A stretch of DNA of 64,000 nucleotides from the NCBI GenBank assembly GCA_963841885.1, contig CAWJEK010000008.1:1-64000 (forward strand). Reading direction: 5' to 3'. A model generated the notes under the pieces. That model did not search any database. It was given only the letters and a program-made list of their open reading frames with translations, and had not been told where the DNA came from. This DNA is from Bog-756 sp963841885 (GTDB lineage Bacteria; Actinomycetota; Acidimicrobiia; Acidimicrobiales; RAAP-2). Shown here piece by piece: positions 16,280 to 24,593 of this stretch. A program made the position numbers and the translations under genes. Positions within the stretch are counted from its first letter, which is position 1. Each line of letters opens with the position of its first letter.

Positions 16280-18403
16280 ATGGCGGCCGGGGGGTCCAGC
16301 AGGAACAGCGCGCCCGACGTGCGGACTATGGCCATCGCGGTAGCGGTGGGTCGCGTCATCACCATCCTGTTCGTCACCGCGCTCCCCACTACTCGTCCTC
16401 GTGCCGACCGCCGGCCCCGCGGCGGCGGCCACGTCCACCGAGTCGCGGGTGCGGGACCGGTGGTACCGCAGTGTCCGCCCGACTGCGGTGCGGTGGCGGC
16501 CGGCGATCCGCTCCTGGTCGCCTTCATGACACCCAACCCCGGTGTGGTCTGGCAGGCATTTCCCGCCGCCGACAGCCAGTCCTACGTCGACGCACTCCGA
16601 CGGAATCTCGACCGCCGGACCGCGCCGGCGGCGGCCGCGAACCTCGCGGTCGCCCGGTGGAATTCGGTGACGGGTCGTTACAGCCTGCTGATCACCCTGG
16701 TGGCGTCGGACTCGCTGGCTGACCACCACCTCCAGAACCCGGTCGGTGACGCGGCCGACCTCTGTACCTCGAACGGCGGGATCCCCACCGGAACGCCGGA
16801 GAGCGTCCCCGGGATACCCGGGGCCGCGTCCGGCTCCTGCGAGTTCCCGCCGCATTCCGCCGTTGCGGGAGCAGCCGTCACCGCCTTCGTCCGCGGCAAC
16901 GTCGCCGCCCTCATCGAGGTCAGTTCACGGACCAACACGGACGTCCGACCGTTCGTGACGGTGTCTGCGGCGCACGAGCAGTACGCGGCCCTTCCACCCG
17001 GTGGGGTTCCGGTGTCCAGCAACGGGGCCGACGTCCCGTGGATCCTGTTCTGGCTGTGCATCCTCGGCGCCCTGGCAGTTGCCGTCGCGAAGTGTGTCCG
17101 GCGACGGGGGACCTGGCTGGGACCTTTCGAAGCCGTCGCCGAGGCGTTCCGTCGGCGCAAGGTCGCCCTCGGCGTGTCCGTCGCCGCGGTGATCGGCGCC
17201 ATGGCGTTCTCCATGCTCGATTCCACGGTGATGCGTGGGTTCGGCGAGTGGTACGGGGTGGCCACATTCGGGGACTTCTGGCAGAACTGGGTCGACGCCG
17301 CCTACACGACCTTCGCCGGCGGTTACGGGCACATCTATGTGCTCGACCGCACACTCGAGACGGCCCCCGCCTGGCAGGTCGTCACCGCACCGATCGCGCG
17401 ACTCGCCTCCGGTCTCTCGTTCCCCCACCCCAGCTATGTCCTCTACCCAACGGCGTTCTGGGTGGCGGGACCGTTGTACCTGGGTGGCATGGCCCTACCG
17501 ATCTGCGCCGCCGACCGGTGGCTCAACGGGATGGGGGTCACCGATATCCGGCGCCGGCTCACCGTGCTCGGTGTGATGGCGATCACGTTGCCTCCGATCC
17601 CCTTGAGCGGGCATCCCGAGGACCTGATCGCCCTGGGGGCGATGCTCTACGGGACCGCCGCGGCCTTCGAAGGTCGCCCCCGGGCCACCGGTTGGTGGCT
17701 CGGAGTCGCCCTGGCCTTCCAACCCTTCGCGTTCCTGGCCGTGCCGATCGCCTTCATCTTCCTCACCCGCCGGCAATGGCTGACGGCATTGGGTCCCATC
17801 GTGGGAGTGCCGCTGGCGTTCATCCTGGTCCCGGTGGTCACCGATCCGGGAGTGACCCTGACCCAGATGCTCCACCAGAAGGTATTCGATGTGTTCGGCT
17901 ACATCGGCCCCACCTGGAACCTCGACCCGGGTGTTGCGGCATTCATCCGATCGGGAGTCGCCTTGGTGGCCATCCCGACGGCGATCGTCCTGGCCCGCTT
18001 CCTGCCGACCAGCCGACGTCAGGGGGCCGCACTCGTCGTGTGGACCATGGCGATGCTCTTCGCGCTCCGGGTCTTCGAACCCGAGTTGTTCCCCTACTTC
18101 CTGGCCCCGACCCTGGCGCTGGCACCCGTGAGCGCCGCCCGCCGGTCCTGGTGGCGATTGGCCTGCGTCGGTCTCCTCGCCATCTGGCTCACCTGGTGGC
18201 TGCACATCGCCGTCAGGGCGGAGTGGTCGCTCTGGTTCATCCTGGCCGGTCAGCTCGCCCTGCTCGGGTGGCTGGCCTACCCGGGCAAGGTCCACCACCC
18301 CCCGGAGAGCCCACGTCCATCGGCGAGTCGGTCCACCGGAGGGACCGCCGATACGCCCTCACCCGTCGAACGGGCGCCACAACTCGCGGAGCGAGCCCGG
18401 TGA
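16280..18403 (+). CDS. Polytopic membrane protein, possible GT87-like glycosyltransferase
   Basis: A 707-residue membrane protein. After an N-terminal hydrophobic segment comes an extracytoplasmic region of about 200 residues with several cysteines. From about residue 253 (VPWILFWLCILGALAVA) there follow roughly ten membrane helices. The GHPEDL loop between helices and the overall layout recall polyprenyl-phosphate-dependent mannosyltransferases (GT87/DUF2029), but I cannot confirm the family. Residues about 35-60 look out of frame: the +1 frame over 16388-16465 reads as a signal-peptide end (LLVLVPTAG then Ala-rich), so a compensating pair of indels is likely. Its stop overlaps the next start (GTGA). 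Confidence 0.75.
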   Translation: MAAGGSSRNSAPDVRTMAIAVAVGRVITILFVTALPTTRPRADRRPRGGGHVHRVAGAGPVVPQCPPDCGAVAAGDPLLVAFMTPNPGVVWQAFPAADSQSYVDALRRNLDRRTAPAAAANLAVARWNSVTGRYSLLITLVASDSLADHHLQNPVGDAADLCTSNGGIPTGTPESVPGIPGAASGSCEFPPHSAVAGAAVTAFVRGNVAALIEVSSRTNTDVRPFVTVSAAHEQYAALPPGGVPVSSNGADVPWILFWLCILGALAVAVAKCVRRRGTWLGPFEAVAEAFRRRKVALGVSVAAVIGAMAFSMLDSTVMRGFGEWYGVATFGDFWQNWVDAAYTTFAGGYGHIYVLDRTLETAPAWQVVTAPIARLASGLSFPHPSYVLYPTAFWVAGPLYLGGMALPICAADRWLNGMGVTDIRRRLTVLGVMAITLPPIPLSGHPEDLIALGAMLYGTAAAFEGRPRATGWWLGVALAFQPFAFLAVPIAFIFLTRRQWLTALGPIVGVPLAFILVPVVTDPGVTLTQMLHQKVFDVFGYIGPTWNLDPGVAAFIRSGVALVAIPTAIVLARFLPTSRRQGAALVVWTMAMLFALRVFEPELFPYFLAPTLALAPVSAARRSWWRLACVGLLAIWLTWWLHIAVRAEWSLWFILAGQLALLGWLAYPGKVHHPPESPRPSASRSTGGTADTPSPVERAPQLAERAR

Positions 18404-18840
18404 ACCCGCCCGCCTTCGCCACGGGTTCCGGAGGACCGGTGGACGGTCCATCTCCCTCCCACGAGAATGCGGCGCCGGGGCGCTGGAGGCCGGCCCTGAG
18501 TGGACTGGCGCTCACCGTCATCCTCCTGGCCGGGTGCTCGACGACCGCCACTCCCACCACGACCACCGCCACCACCCGGCCGGACCCGGGCGCCCTCAAC
18601 GTGACGCCGTGCAACTATGCCCGGGCCTGGCACGATGATCCGATCCATTTCACCGAGTTCGCCACCCTGGCCCACTATGCGCAGATGGCCGACGATTCCG
18701 ACCTCCGGTCGGACGGTCGACAGCTCAGTGCGGCGGTCGTTGCGGACGACGACGCCGACCTCGGTCAGGCTGCAGCCCGGGTATACACGACGTGCCAGCG
18801 GCTCGGACTCGTACCGGCGCCGTCGACGCCGACCGGCTGA
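18400..18840 (+). CDS. Small lipoprotein of unknown function
   Basis: A 146-residue protein starting at a GTG that overlaps the preceding stop (GTGA), so it is translationally coupled to the membrane protein. After a rather long basic/polar n-region, a hydrophobic helix ends in the lipobox LLAGC (Cys46), followed by a Thr-rich linker. The mature domain (about 85 residues) has two cysteines and is mainly helical and acidic. It probably works outside the membrane with its upstream partner. Family not recognised. Confidence 0.75.
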   Translation: MNPPAFATGSGGPVDGPSPSHENAAPGRWRPALSGLALTVILLAGCSTTATPTTTTATTRPDPGALNVTPCNYARAWHDDPIHFTEFATLAHYAQMADDSDLRSDGRQLSAAVVADDDADLGQAAARVYTTCQRLGLVPAPSTPTG

Positions 18841-18978
18841 GATCGACGGATGCTCCCCGGACAGCCGGGCACGATCCCAGGGGCCGACGATCGACCAGGG
18901 TGAAGCCGTTCGCTTCGCAGCTCCGGGGGCATCGACCGATCAGCCACCTCGACGGTCGACCACGGGCCCGGGTCCTGA

Positions 18979-19908
18979 TCACCCCTCCGGCGCGAACCTC
19001 GCCGGGTCGTCGTTCCCGTCCAGGTCGGCGTTGGGGCGGGACCGGGCGACCAGCCCGGCGAGGACGGTTCCCACCCCCTCGGGGGTCCCGGGGTTGATGC
19101 CCTCCGGCCCACGGTGCCAGCCTTCGACGACGGCGACCTTGTCACCCCGCACGTCGAACACCCGCCCGGTCACCCCGCGGGACGCCGGTCCGGCCAGCCA
19201 GGTCGCGACGGCGGCGATCCACCGCGGCGCCAACGCCTCCCGGGTGGATTCGGGGATGTTCTCCTCACCTCCCATGACCGGCACCACCAGCCGCGTGATG
19301 GCGGTCGGGGCCAGGCAGTTCGCCGTCACGCCGTAGCGGGCGAGCTCCAGGGCGGACACCAGGGTCAGGGCGGCGATGCCGGCCTTGGCCGCGCCGTAGT
19401 TGGCCTGTCCGACGTTGCCGAACAGGCCCGAGGGGGACGCTGTGTTGATGATGCGGGCATCCACCGCCTCTCCGGCCTTGGACCGCTCCCGCCAGTAGGC
19501 GGCCGCATGTCGGGTCGGACAGAAATGGCCTTTCAGGTGGACGCTGACGACGGCGTCCCAGTCGGCCTCGTCCATCGAGAAGATCATCCGGTCACGTAGG
19601 ATGCCGGCGTTGTTGACCAGCACGTCGAGCCGGCCGAAGGTGTCGACGGCGCGGGCCACCAGCTGGCCGGCCTGGGCGAAGTCGGTGATATCGGAACCGT
19701 CGGGGACCGCCTCTCCCCCCCGGGCCCGGATTTCCGCGACGACCTCCTCGGCGGGACCGGCATCGGCGCCGCTGCCGTCGGCACCGCCACCCAGGTCGTT
19801 CACCACCACCTTGGCACCTTCACCGGCCAGCATCAGGGCGTGTTCCCGGCCGATACCCCGGCCCCCGCCCGTCACGATGGCCACCCGTCCCTCACAACTT
19901 CCACCCAT
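18979..19908 (-). CDS. Short-chain dehydrogenase, MFE-2/HSD17B4-like 3-hydroxyacyl-CoA dehydrogenase type
   Basis: SDR oxidoreductase of 309 residues. The cofactor motif is TGGGRGIG (13-20), NNAG is at 99-102, the catalytic Tyr171 and Lys175 are in YGAAK, and serine candidates lie at 158-160. The VVVNDLGG stretch and the loop after it are typical of the (3R)-hydroxyacyl-CoA dehydrogenase half of peroxisomal-type multifunctional enzymes. It probably oxidises a 3-hydroxyacyl-CoA in beta-oxidation. It is downstream of an acyl-CoA synthetase on the same strand (64-base gap), consistent with a shared catabolic operon. It is convergent with the lipoprotein at 18400. Confidence 0.85.
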   Translation of the reverse strand: MGGSCEGRVAIVTGGGRGIGREHALMLAGEGAKVVVNDLGGGADGSGADAGPAEEVVAEIRARGGEAVPDGSDITDFAQAGQLVARAVDTFGRLDVLVNNAGILRDRMIFSMDEADWDAVVSVHLKGHFCPTRHAAAYWRERSKAGEAVDARIINTASPSGLFGNVGQANYGAAKAGIAALTLVSALELARYGVTANCLAPTAITRLVVPVMGGEENIPESTREALAPRWIAAVATWLAGPASRGVTGRVFDVRGDKVAVVEGWHRGPEGINPGTPEGVGTVLAGLVARSRPNADLDGNDDPARFAPEG

Positions 19909-19972
19909 GCGGTCCTCCAGTCGATCCGACAGTCAGGTCATCGTTCCATGGTGGCGTCCGGCACCGCTCGAT

Positions 19973-21490
19973 TCAGCTGAGCAGCCTCCGCTTGAACAGC
20001 TTCCCCGTCGGTAGCCGCGGTAGCTCCTCGACGAAGCGCACCTCCCTGGGGCACTTGAAATGACTCAGCCGCTCCCGGCACCAGGCGATGAGTTCGTCGC
20101 CGTCGACATCGGACCCGGGGGCGGCCTGTACGAACGCGGTCACCCGCTCCCCCATGTCGGGGTCGGGTACGCCGAGGACGGCGACGTCATCGACCTGGGG
20201 GTGCACGACGAGGATGTCCTCGATCTCGCGTGGATAGATGTTCACCCCGCCACTGATGATCATGTTCGACGCCCGATCGGTGAGGTACAGGTAGCCCTCG
20301 TCGTCGATCCGGCCGACATCGCCCATCCACGACCAGCCGCGCCGGTCCCACGCCTGTTCCGTCTTCTCGGGCTCGTGGTAGTACTCGAAGCTCCGGTTGG
20401 TCGAGAACCAGACCTCCCCCTCCTCGCCGACCGGGAGCTCCTCGCCGTCTTCGCCGACGATGTGGATCTGCCCGGTCATCGACTTGCCCACCGAACCCCG
20501 GTGTTCCAACCAGTCGGCGCTGTCGATGTACGTCAGTCCGGCTCCCTCGGACCCGCTGTAGAACTCGTGGAGGATCGGACCGACCCAGTGGATGAAGCGT
20601 TGCTTCGTCTCGACCGGACACGGGGCGGCGGCGTGGACCACGACCTGCAACGAGGAGAGATCGAACCGGGACCGTTGCTCGTCGGACAGCTTCAGCAGAC
20701 GGATCATGTGCGTCGGCACGAACTGCACGTGCGTCACCCGGTGACGCTCGATCGTCTCGAGCACCTCGAGCGGCTCGAAGCGCTCCATCACGATCGCGGT
20801 GCCACCGAGCCGCTGGGTGCCATAGGTCCAGCCCGCGGGGGCCGCATGGTAGAGCGGAGCGCCGGGCGACAGGTAGACCGTGTCCGCATCGAACCCGAAC
20901 ATCCCGGCGAGCATCGTGGTCAGGAAGGACGGGGTACCGAGGTCGCCCGTCGGGAGAGGCGGCAGTATCCCCTTCGGCTGACCGGTCGTGCCCGACGAGT
21001 AGAACATCCAGCCACCCTCGGCCTCCTCATCGCCGAGACCGGGTTCGACGCCGGCGACCACGGCGTCCAACCGGTCGAAACCGGGGATGTCGCCGTCCAC
21101 GCAGATCCGCGAGGTGACCTTGTGCATGTAGGGCTCCATCTGGACCGCCACATCGGCGAGGCTGCCGGCCACGATGACGGCCGAGGCATCGCAGTTGTCG
21201 ACGATGTATCCGGCCTCGGACGCAACGAGGTGCCAGTTGACCGGCGTGACGTACGCACCCACCCGTATGGCGGCCCACACGACGTCGTAGAATTCAGGTT
21301 GGTTGTCGAGCAGGATCGCTACGTGGTCACCCTTGCGCAGCCCACGGTCGTGGAGAGCCCGGGCGAGGCGACCGGATGCGTCGGCGACCTCGGCATAGGT
21401 GCGGATCGCTCCCGTGGGCTCCATGACCACGGCCGCCCGGCCCGGGTCGGTGGCGGCGTGGGCCAGTAGGTGCTGCCCGGCGGGATCCAT
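19973..21490 (-). CDS. Acyl-CoA synthetase (AMP-dependent ligase)
   Basis: About 505 residues of the ANL family. The P-loop reads YSSGTTGQPKG, with YSGSEG and GWSWMGD farther on and a C-terminal LPTGKLFK catalytic lysine. I start at ATG 21490 (MDPAGQHLL). The frame is open further upstream, but that stretch is antisense to the divergent gene at 21567 and does not look like protein. There is no ribosome site; a TACCAT 8 bases upstream hints at a leaderless start. It likely activates a fatty, steroid side-chain or aromatic acid for the neighbouring beta-oxidation-type enzymes. Confidence 0.9.
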   Translation of the reverse strand: MDPAGQHLLAHAATDPGRAAVVMEPTGAIRTYAEVADASGRLARALHDRGLRKGDHVAILLDNQPEFYDVVWAAIRVGAYVTPVNWHLVASEAGYIVDNCDASAVIVAGSLADVAVQMEPYMHKVTSRICVDGDIPGFDRLDAVVAGVEPGLGDEEAEGGWMFYSSGTTGQPKGILPPLPTGDLGTPSFLTTMLAGMFGFDADTVYLSPGAPLYHAAPAGWTYGTQRLGGTAIVMERFEPLEVLETIERHRVTHVQFVPTHMIRLLKLSDEQRSRFDLSSLQVVVHAAAPCPVETKQRFIHWVGPILHEFYSGSEGAGLTYIDSADWLEHRGSVGKSMTGQIHIVGEDGEELPVGEEGEVWFSTNRSFEYYHEPEKTEQAWDRRGWSWMGDVGRIDDEGYLYLTDRASNMIISGGVNIYPREIEDILVVHPQVDDVAVLGVPDPDMGERVTAFVQAAPGSDVDGDELIAWCRERLSHFKCPREVRFVEELPRLPTGKLFKRRLLS

Positions 21491-21566
21491 CGCGGCGCAT
21501 GGTAGTGCGGGTTTCGGTAAGTATGGCGTCCATGTTCGGTTCGGGGGAATCACGGAGCACCGAGCG

Positions 21567-22460
21567 ATGAGCAGGGTCGGCGTCATCGGTCTGGGCAACA
21601 TCGGCGGGGCCATCGCGCGCAACCTCGTTTCCGACGGGCACCGGGTCACCGTGTTCGACCTCGACCGCGAGCGGGTGGAGGCGGTCGGAGGCGCCGCCCG
21701 AAGCGGCTCGGTGGCCGGCGTGGCGACGGACAGCGACGTCACCTTCACCTCCCTGCCCGATCCCCGGACGGTCACGTCGGTGGCGACCGAGTGGGCCGGT
21801 GCCGCCCCTGCGGGCTCGGTCCTGTGCGACCTGTCGACCACGCTGCCGGAAAGCAACCTGGCCATTGCCGAGCAGCTGGCCGGAAGTGGTCACCACTTCG
21901 TCGAAGCGCCCCTCACCGGAGGACACGTCGGCGCCACCAACCGCCAGCTGGTCTTCATGGTGGGAGGAGATGACGACGCCGTCCCGGCCGTCCTGCCACT
22001 GCTCGACTCACTGGGGCGGGCGACCTTCCACCTCGGCCCGGTCGGCGCCGGCACCACGATGAAGCTGGCCAACAGCCTGCTGGCGTTCAGTGGTGCGATC
22101 GCGTCGTTCGAGGCGGTGTCGCTGGCGGCCAAGGCGGGCATCGACGTCCGCACCGCGACCGAGATCGTGAAACTCAGCGGTCCGTCGAACTATTTCCTCG
22201 ACCGGGGGATCGAGGGGATCAACACGCGTGGCCGGCCTACCGAGTTCTCGTTGCGACTCGCCGCGAAGGACGCACGACTGATCGGTGAGCTGGGGGCGGA
22301 GCGGGGGGTGCCGACCCCGGTCGCCGAGGCGACACTCGCCTTCCTGAGCGACGCCGTCGAACGGGGCCTGGGTGACCACGACTGGAGCGACCTCGTACTG
22401 GTGGCCGAGGCCCGCGCCGGGATCGAGCTCGTCATTGCCCCGAAGAATGAGGAGGCGTAG
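21567..22460 (+). CDS. NAD(P)-binding beta-hydroxyacid dehydrogenase (3-hydroxyisobutyrate dehydrogenase family)
   Basis: A 297-residue member of the 3-hydroxyisobutyrate/6-phosphogluconate dehydrogenase family. The N-terminal Rossmann motif is VGVIGLGNIG. A PLTGGHVGA substrate-binding stretch and a GAGTTMKLANSLL helix carrying the catalytic lysine are at the usual positions. Start is ATG 21567. It heads a four-gene operon with the DUF35, thiolase-like and CMD genes and is divergent from the acyl-CoA ligase. The substrate is probably a short-chain beta-hydroxyacid produced in this pathway. Confidence 0.88.
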   Translation: MSRVGVIGLGNIGGAIARNLVSDGHRVTVFDLDRERVEAVGGAARSGSVAGVATDSDVTFTSLPDPRTVTSVATEWAGAAPAGSVLCDLSTTLPESNLAIAEQLAGSGHHFVEAPLTGGHVGATNRQLVFMVGGDDDAVPAVLPLLDSLGRATFHLGPVGAGTTMKLANSLLAFSGAIASFEAVSLAAKAGIDVRTATEIVKLSGPSNYFLDRGIEGINTRGRPTEFSLRLAAKDARLIGELGAERGVPTPVAEATLAFLSDAVERGLGDHDWSDLVLVAEARAGIELVIAPKNEEA

Positions 22461-22880
22461 GTGGCCAGGGTTCCCGTCGCCGATTACTTCGAGGTCACCG
22501 ACCGCGACGACGCCCCGGCCCGGCTGCGCGGCAGCCGATGTCCCGCCTGCGACGAGGTCTTCTATCCGCGTCGACTCGTGTGTGCGAAGTGCCTGACCGA
22601 AGGAACCGACGACGTGCTGCTGGGCACCACCGGCACGCTCTACACGTGGACGTGGGTGCACGTCCCGCTCTTCGCCAAGACCGACGCGAAGGTGAGCGAG
22701 TACGCGGTCGGCCAGGTCGACCTCCCGGAGGGGCCGCGCGTCCAGGCGATCCTCATGGGCTCGCCGGGGGACTTCTCGATCGGCATGCAGCTCGAGCTCG
22801 GTCTGGAGACGCTGCGCCAGGACGCAGACGGGAACGACGTGGTGATCTACCGGTTCGTGCCCGTGGGGACCGACCGGTGA
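22461..22880 (+). CDS. DUF35 Zn-ribbon/OB-fold protein (acyl-CoA binding partner)
   Basis: A 139-residue protein with an N-terminal rubredoxin-like Zn ribbon, CPAC then CAKC, followed by an OB-fold domain. DUF35 proteins bind CoA esters and work as partners of thiolase-fold enzymes, notably with Ltp2-type aldolases in steroid side-chain degradation. The GTG start follows directly after the upstream stop, and its own stop overlaps the start of the thiolase-like gene (GTGA), which fits an obligate complex. Partnership is inferred from order and from the known family. Confidence 0.88.
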   Translation: MARVPVADYFEVTDRDDAPARLRGSRCPACDEVFYPRRLVCAKCLTEGTDDVLLGTTGTLYTWTWVHVPLFAKTDAKVSEYAVGQVDLPEGPRVQAILMGSPGDFSIGMQLELGLETLRQDADGNDVVIYRFVPVGTDR

Positions 22881-24049
22881 AATTCGAGGAGACGGCCGTC
22901 GCCGGAGTCGGCCAGCTGCGCTTCGACACCTACCACGACGTGCCGGCCGTCGAGCTGGCCCGCGATGCCGGATTGTCGGCCCTCCACGACGCCGGCCTGA
23001 CCCTGGCCGACATCGACGAGGTGTTCGTCGGCTACCTGGGCCTCCAGCACCAGGTCGGCGTGAAGGCCGTCAAGGAGCTCGGCCTGACCGGCCTGCCGGT
23101 GACCCACATCGAGAACGCGTCGGCCACCGGGCTCTTCGCCTTCCGGGAAGCGGCGTGGGCCGTGTCCTCCGGTCGGGCCGAGGTCGCCATGGCGCTCACC
23201 TTCGACAAGATGACGGACGTCCGTGGACGTGGATCGAACGCCGACAGCAAGGACCGCGGCGCCGGGCGGGACCAGCTCGACGCGTCGATCCTGCCGGCCG
23301 CCTTCTTCGCCCTGTGGGCGCAGCGGCGCATGCACGACCGGGGCACCCGACCCGAGACCTTCGCAGCCATCGCCGCGAAGAACTGGAACCACGGCGCCCT
23401 CAACCCTCTGTCGCACCGTCAGCCGGACCACCCGGTGACCGTCGAGGAGGTCATGGCGTCGCGGATGATCGCCGAGCCGCTGACGGCGATGATGTGCTGT
23501 CCGGCCGATGACGGAGCCGCCGCCGTCATCGTCGCACGGGAGGACTTCGTCCGCCGGAGGTTCCCCGACCGGCGCGTCGTCCGATGCCTGTCGTCGGCCG
23601 CGCAGAGCGAGGCCTACTCCCCCGGCCACGCCTTCCTCGGGCCTGTCGTCGGGCCTCCCACCATGACCCAGACCACCGGCCAGGAGGCGTACGACACGGC
23701 CGGGGTCGGCCCCGACGACATCTCGCTCGCACTGTGTCACGACGCATTCGCCAACGAGGAACTCGAGTACTACGAGTTGCTGGGGTTCTGTGGGCCGGGT
23801 GAGGGCGACAAACTCGTCGCGGGCGGCGAAACGGCATTGGGCGGGAGCATCCCGTTCAACACGGACGGTGGCCTGATCGCCCGGGGCCACCCCGGGGGTC
23901 CGACCGGGGTGGCGATGGTCCACGAGATCACCCTGCAGCTCCGACACCAAGCCGGTGCCCGCCAGGTCGAGGACGCCCGGTTCGGACTCGCTCATTGCGT
24001 GGGCGGCGGGAGTGTATGCACGGTCAACATCTTCGAGGGGGTCGACTGA
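22877..24049 (+). CDS. Thiolase-fold protein lacking the N-terminal Cys nucleophile (Ltp2-like)
   Basis: A 390-residue thiolase/SCP2-thiolase-type protein. I place the start at the GTG overlapping the DUF35 stop. The loop that normally carries the acyl-accepting cysteine (CxSG) reads ENASATG, with Ser82 where Cys is expected. The C-terminal GHPGGPTG and HCVGGG blocks are kept. With a DUF35 gene immediately upstream, a retro-aldol lyase role like steroid-degrading Ltp2 is more likely than classical thiolysis. This is an inference from motif and context, and it could also be an inactive or differently acting thiolase. Confidence 0.85.
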   Translation: MKFEETAVAGVGQLRFDTYHDVPAVELARDAGLSALHDAGLTLADIDEVFVGYLGLQHQVGVKAVKELGLTGLPVTHIENASATGLFAFREAAWAVSSGRAEVAMALTFDKMTDVRGRGSNADSKDRGAGRDQLDASILPAAFFALWAQRRMHDRGTRPETFAAIAAKNWNHGALNPLSHRQPDHPVTVEEVMASRMIAEPLTAMMCCPADDGAAAVIVAREDFVRRRFPDRRVVRCLSSAAQSEAYSPGHAFLGPVVGPPTMTQTTGQEAYDTAGVGPDDISLALCHDAFANEELEYYELLGFCGPGEGDKLVAGGETALGGSIPFNTDGGLIARGHPGGPTGVAMVHEITLQLRHQAGARQVEDARFGLAHCVGGGSVCTVNIFEGVD

Positions 24050-24050
24050 G

Positions 24051-24425
24051 ATGAGTTCCGAGGATCTGGATGCGGGTCGCGAGATCCAGGCGAGGTTGTG
24101 GCCGCAGATGGCGAGTGGCGGAACCCCGAGACCGGCGGCGAAGCTCGCCCCCGACTTCTACTCCTGGGTGGCCGAGACGGCGTTCGGCAAGATCTGGTCG
24201 CGCGACGCGCTGCCGCTGCGCGACCGGAGCCTCATCACGGTGGCGATGCTCGCCGCCCTCGGCCGCACCGGCGAGCTACGCGGCCACCTAGCGGGGGCCC
24301 GCAACCTCGGCATCTCGCAGGAAGAACTGGTGGAGGTACTGATGCAGGTCGCTGTCTACGCCGGGGTTCCCGCGGCGAACGACGCTCTCACCGTCGCCGC
24401 CGAGGTGTTCGGCATCACGGTCTGA
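24051..24425 (+). CDS. Carboxymuconolactone decarboxylase (CMD/AhpD-fold) family protein
   Basis: A 124-residue CMD-fold protein, the usual length for the family. Conserved features include the RDRSLITVAMLAALG helix and GHLAGARNLG. It lacks the CxxC of AhpD-type peroxidase reductases, so a lyase or binding role is more likely than redox. It begins one base after the thiolase stop, making it the last gene of the operon. A second CMD protein is encoded at 49002-49412. Confidence 0.88.
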   Translation: MSSEDLDAGREIQARLWPQMASGGTPRPAAKLAPDFYSWVAETAFGKIWSRDALPLRDRSLITVAMLAALGRTGELRGHLAGARNLGISQEELVEVLMQVAVYAGVPAANDALTVAAEVFGITV

Positions 24426-24441
24426 CAGCTGAGTGGTAGAC

Positions 24442-24466
24442 GGTCGTCTGCTCCGCCAGACGGACC
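24442..24466 (+). terminator. Candidate transcription terminator hairpin
   Basis: CGTCTG (24445-24450) and CAGACG (24457-24462) pair around a 6-base loop, and the stem extends outward past one bulged base. It lies 20 bases after the CMD stop. No clear U-run follows, so it may be a weak or factor-assisted terminator. Confidence 0.35.
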
Positions 24467-24579
24467 AGGGCGCCGCGTAGCGGTTCCAGTTCGGTGATCC
24501 GGTCGTCCGCACGAACGTCCGCACGAACGCCGGCACGGGCGACGCGACACTGATTCCCGTGGCGCTGGCGCCCATCTCC

Positions 24580-24590
24580 GTTACGGTAAC
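24580..24590 (+). promoter_or_regulatory. Palindrome and leaderless -10 before the amidohydrolase
   Basis: GTTAC-G-GTAAC is an 11-base perfect palindrome ending 3 bases before the ATG. Inside it TACGGT lies 6 bases before the ATG, the spacing of a leaderless -10. A regulator bound here would block transcription directly. Confidence 0.4.
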
Positions 24591-24593
24591 CAC

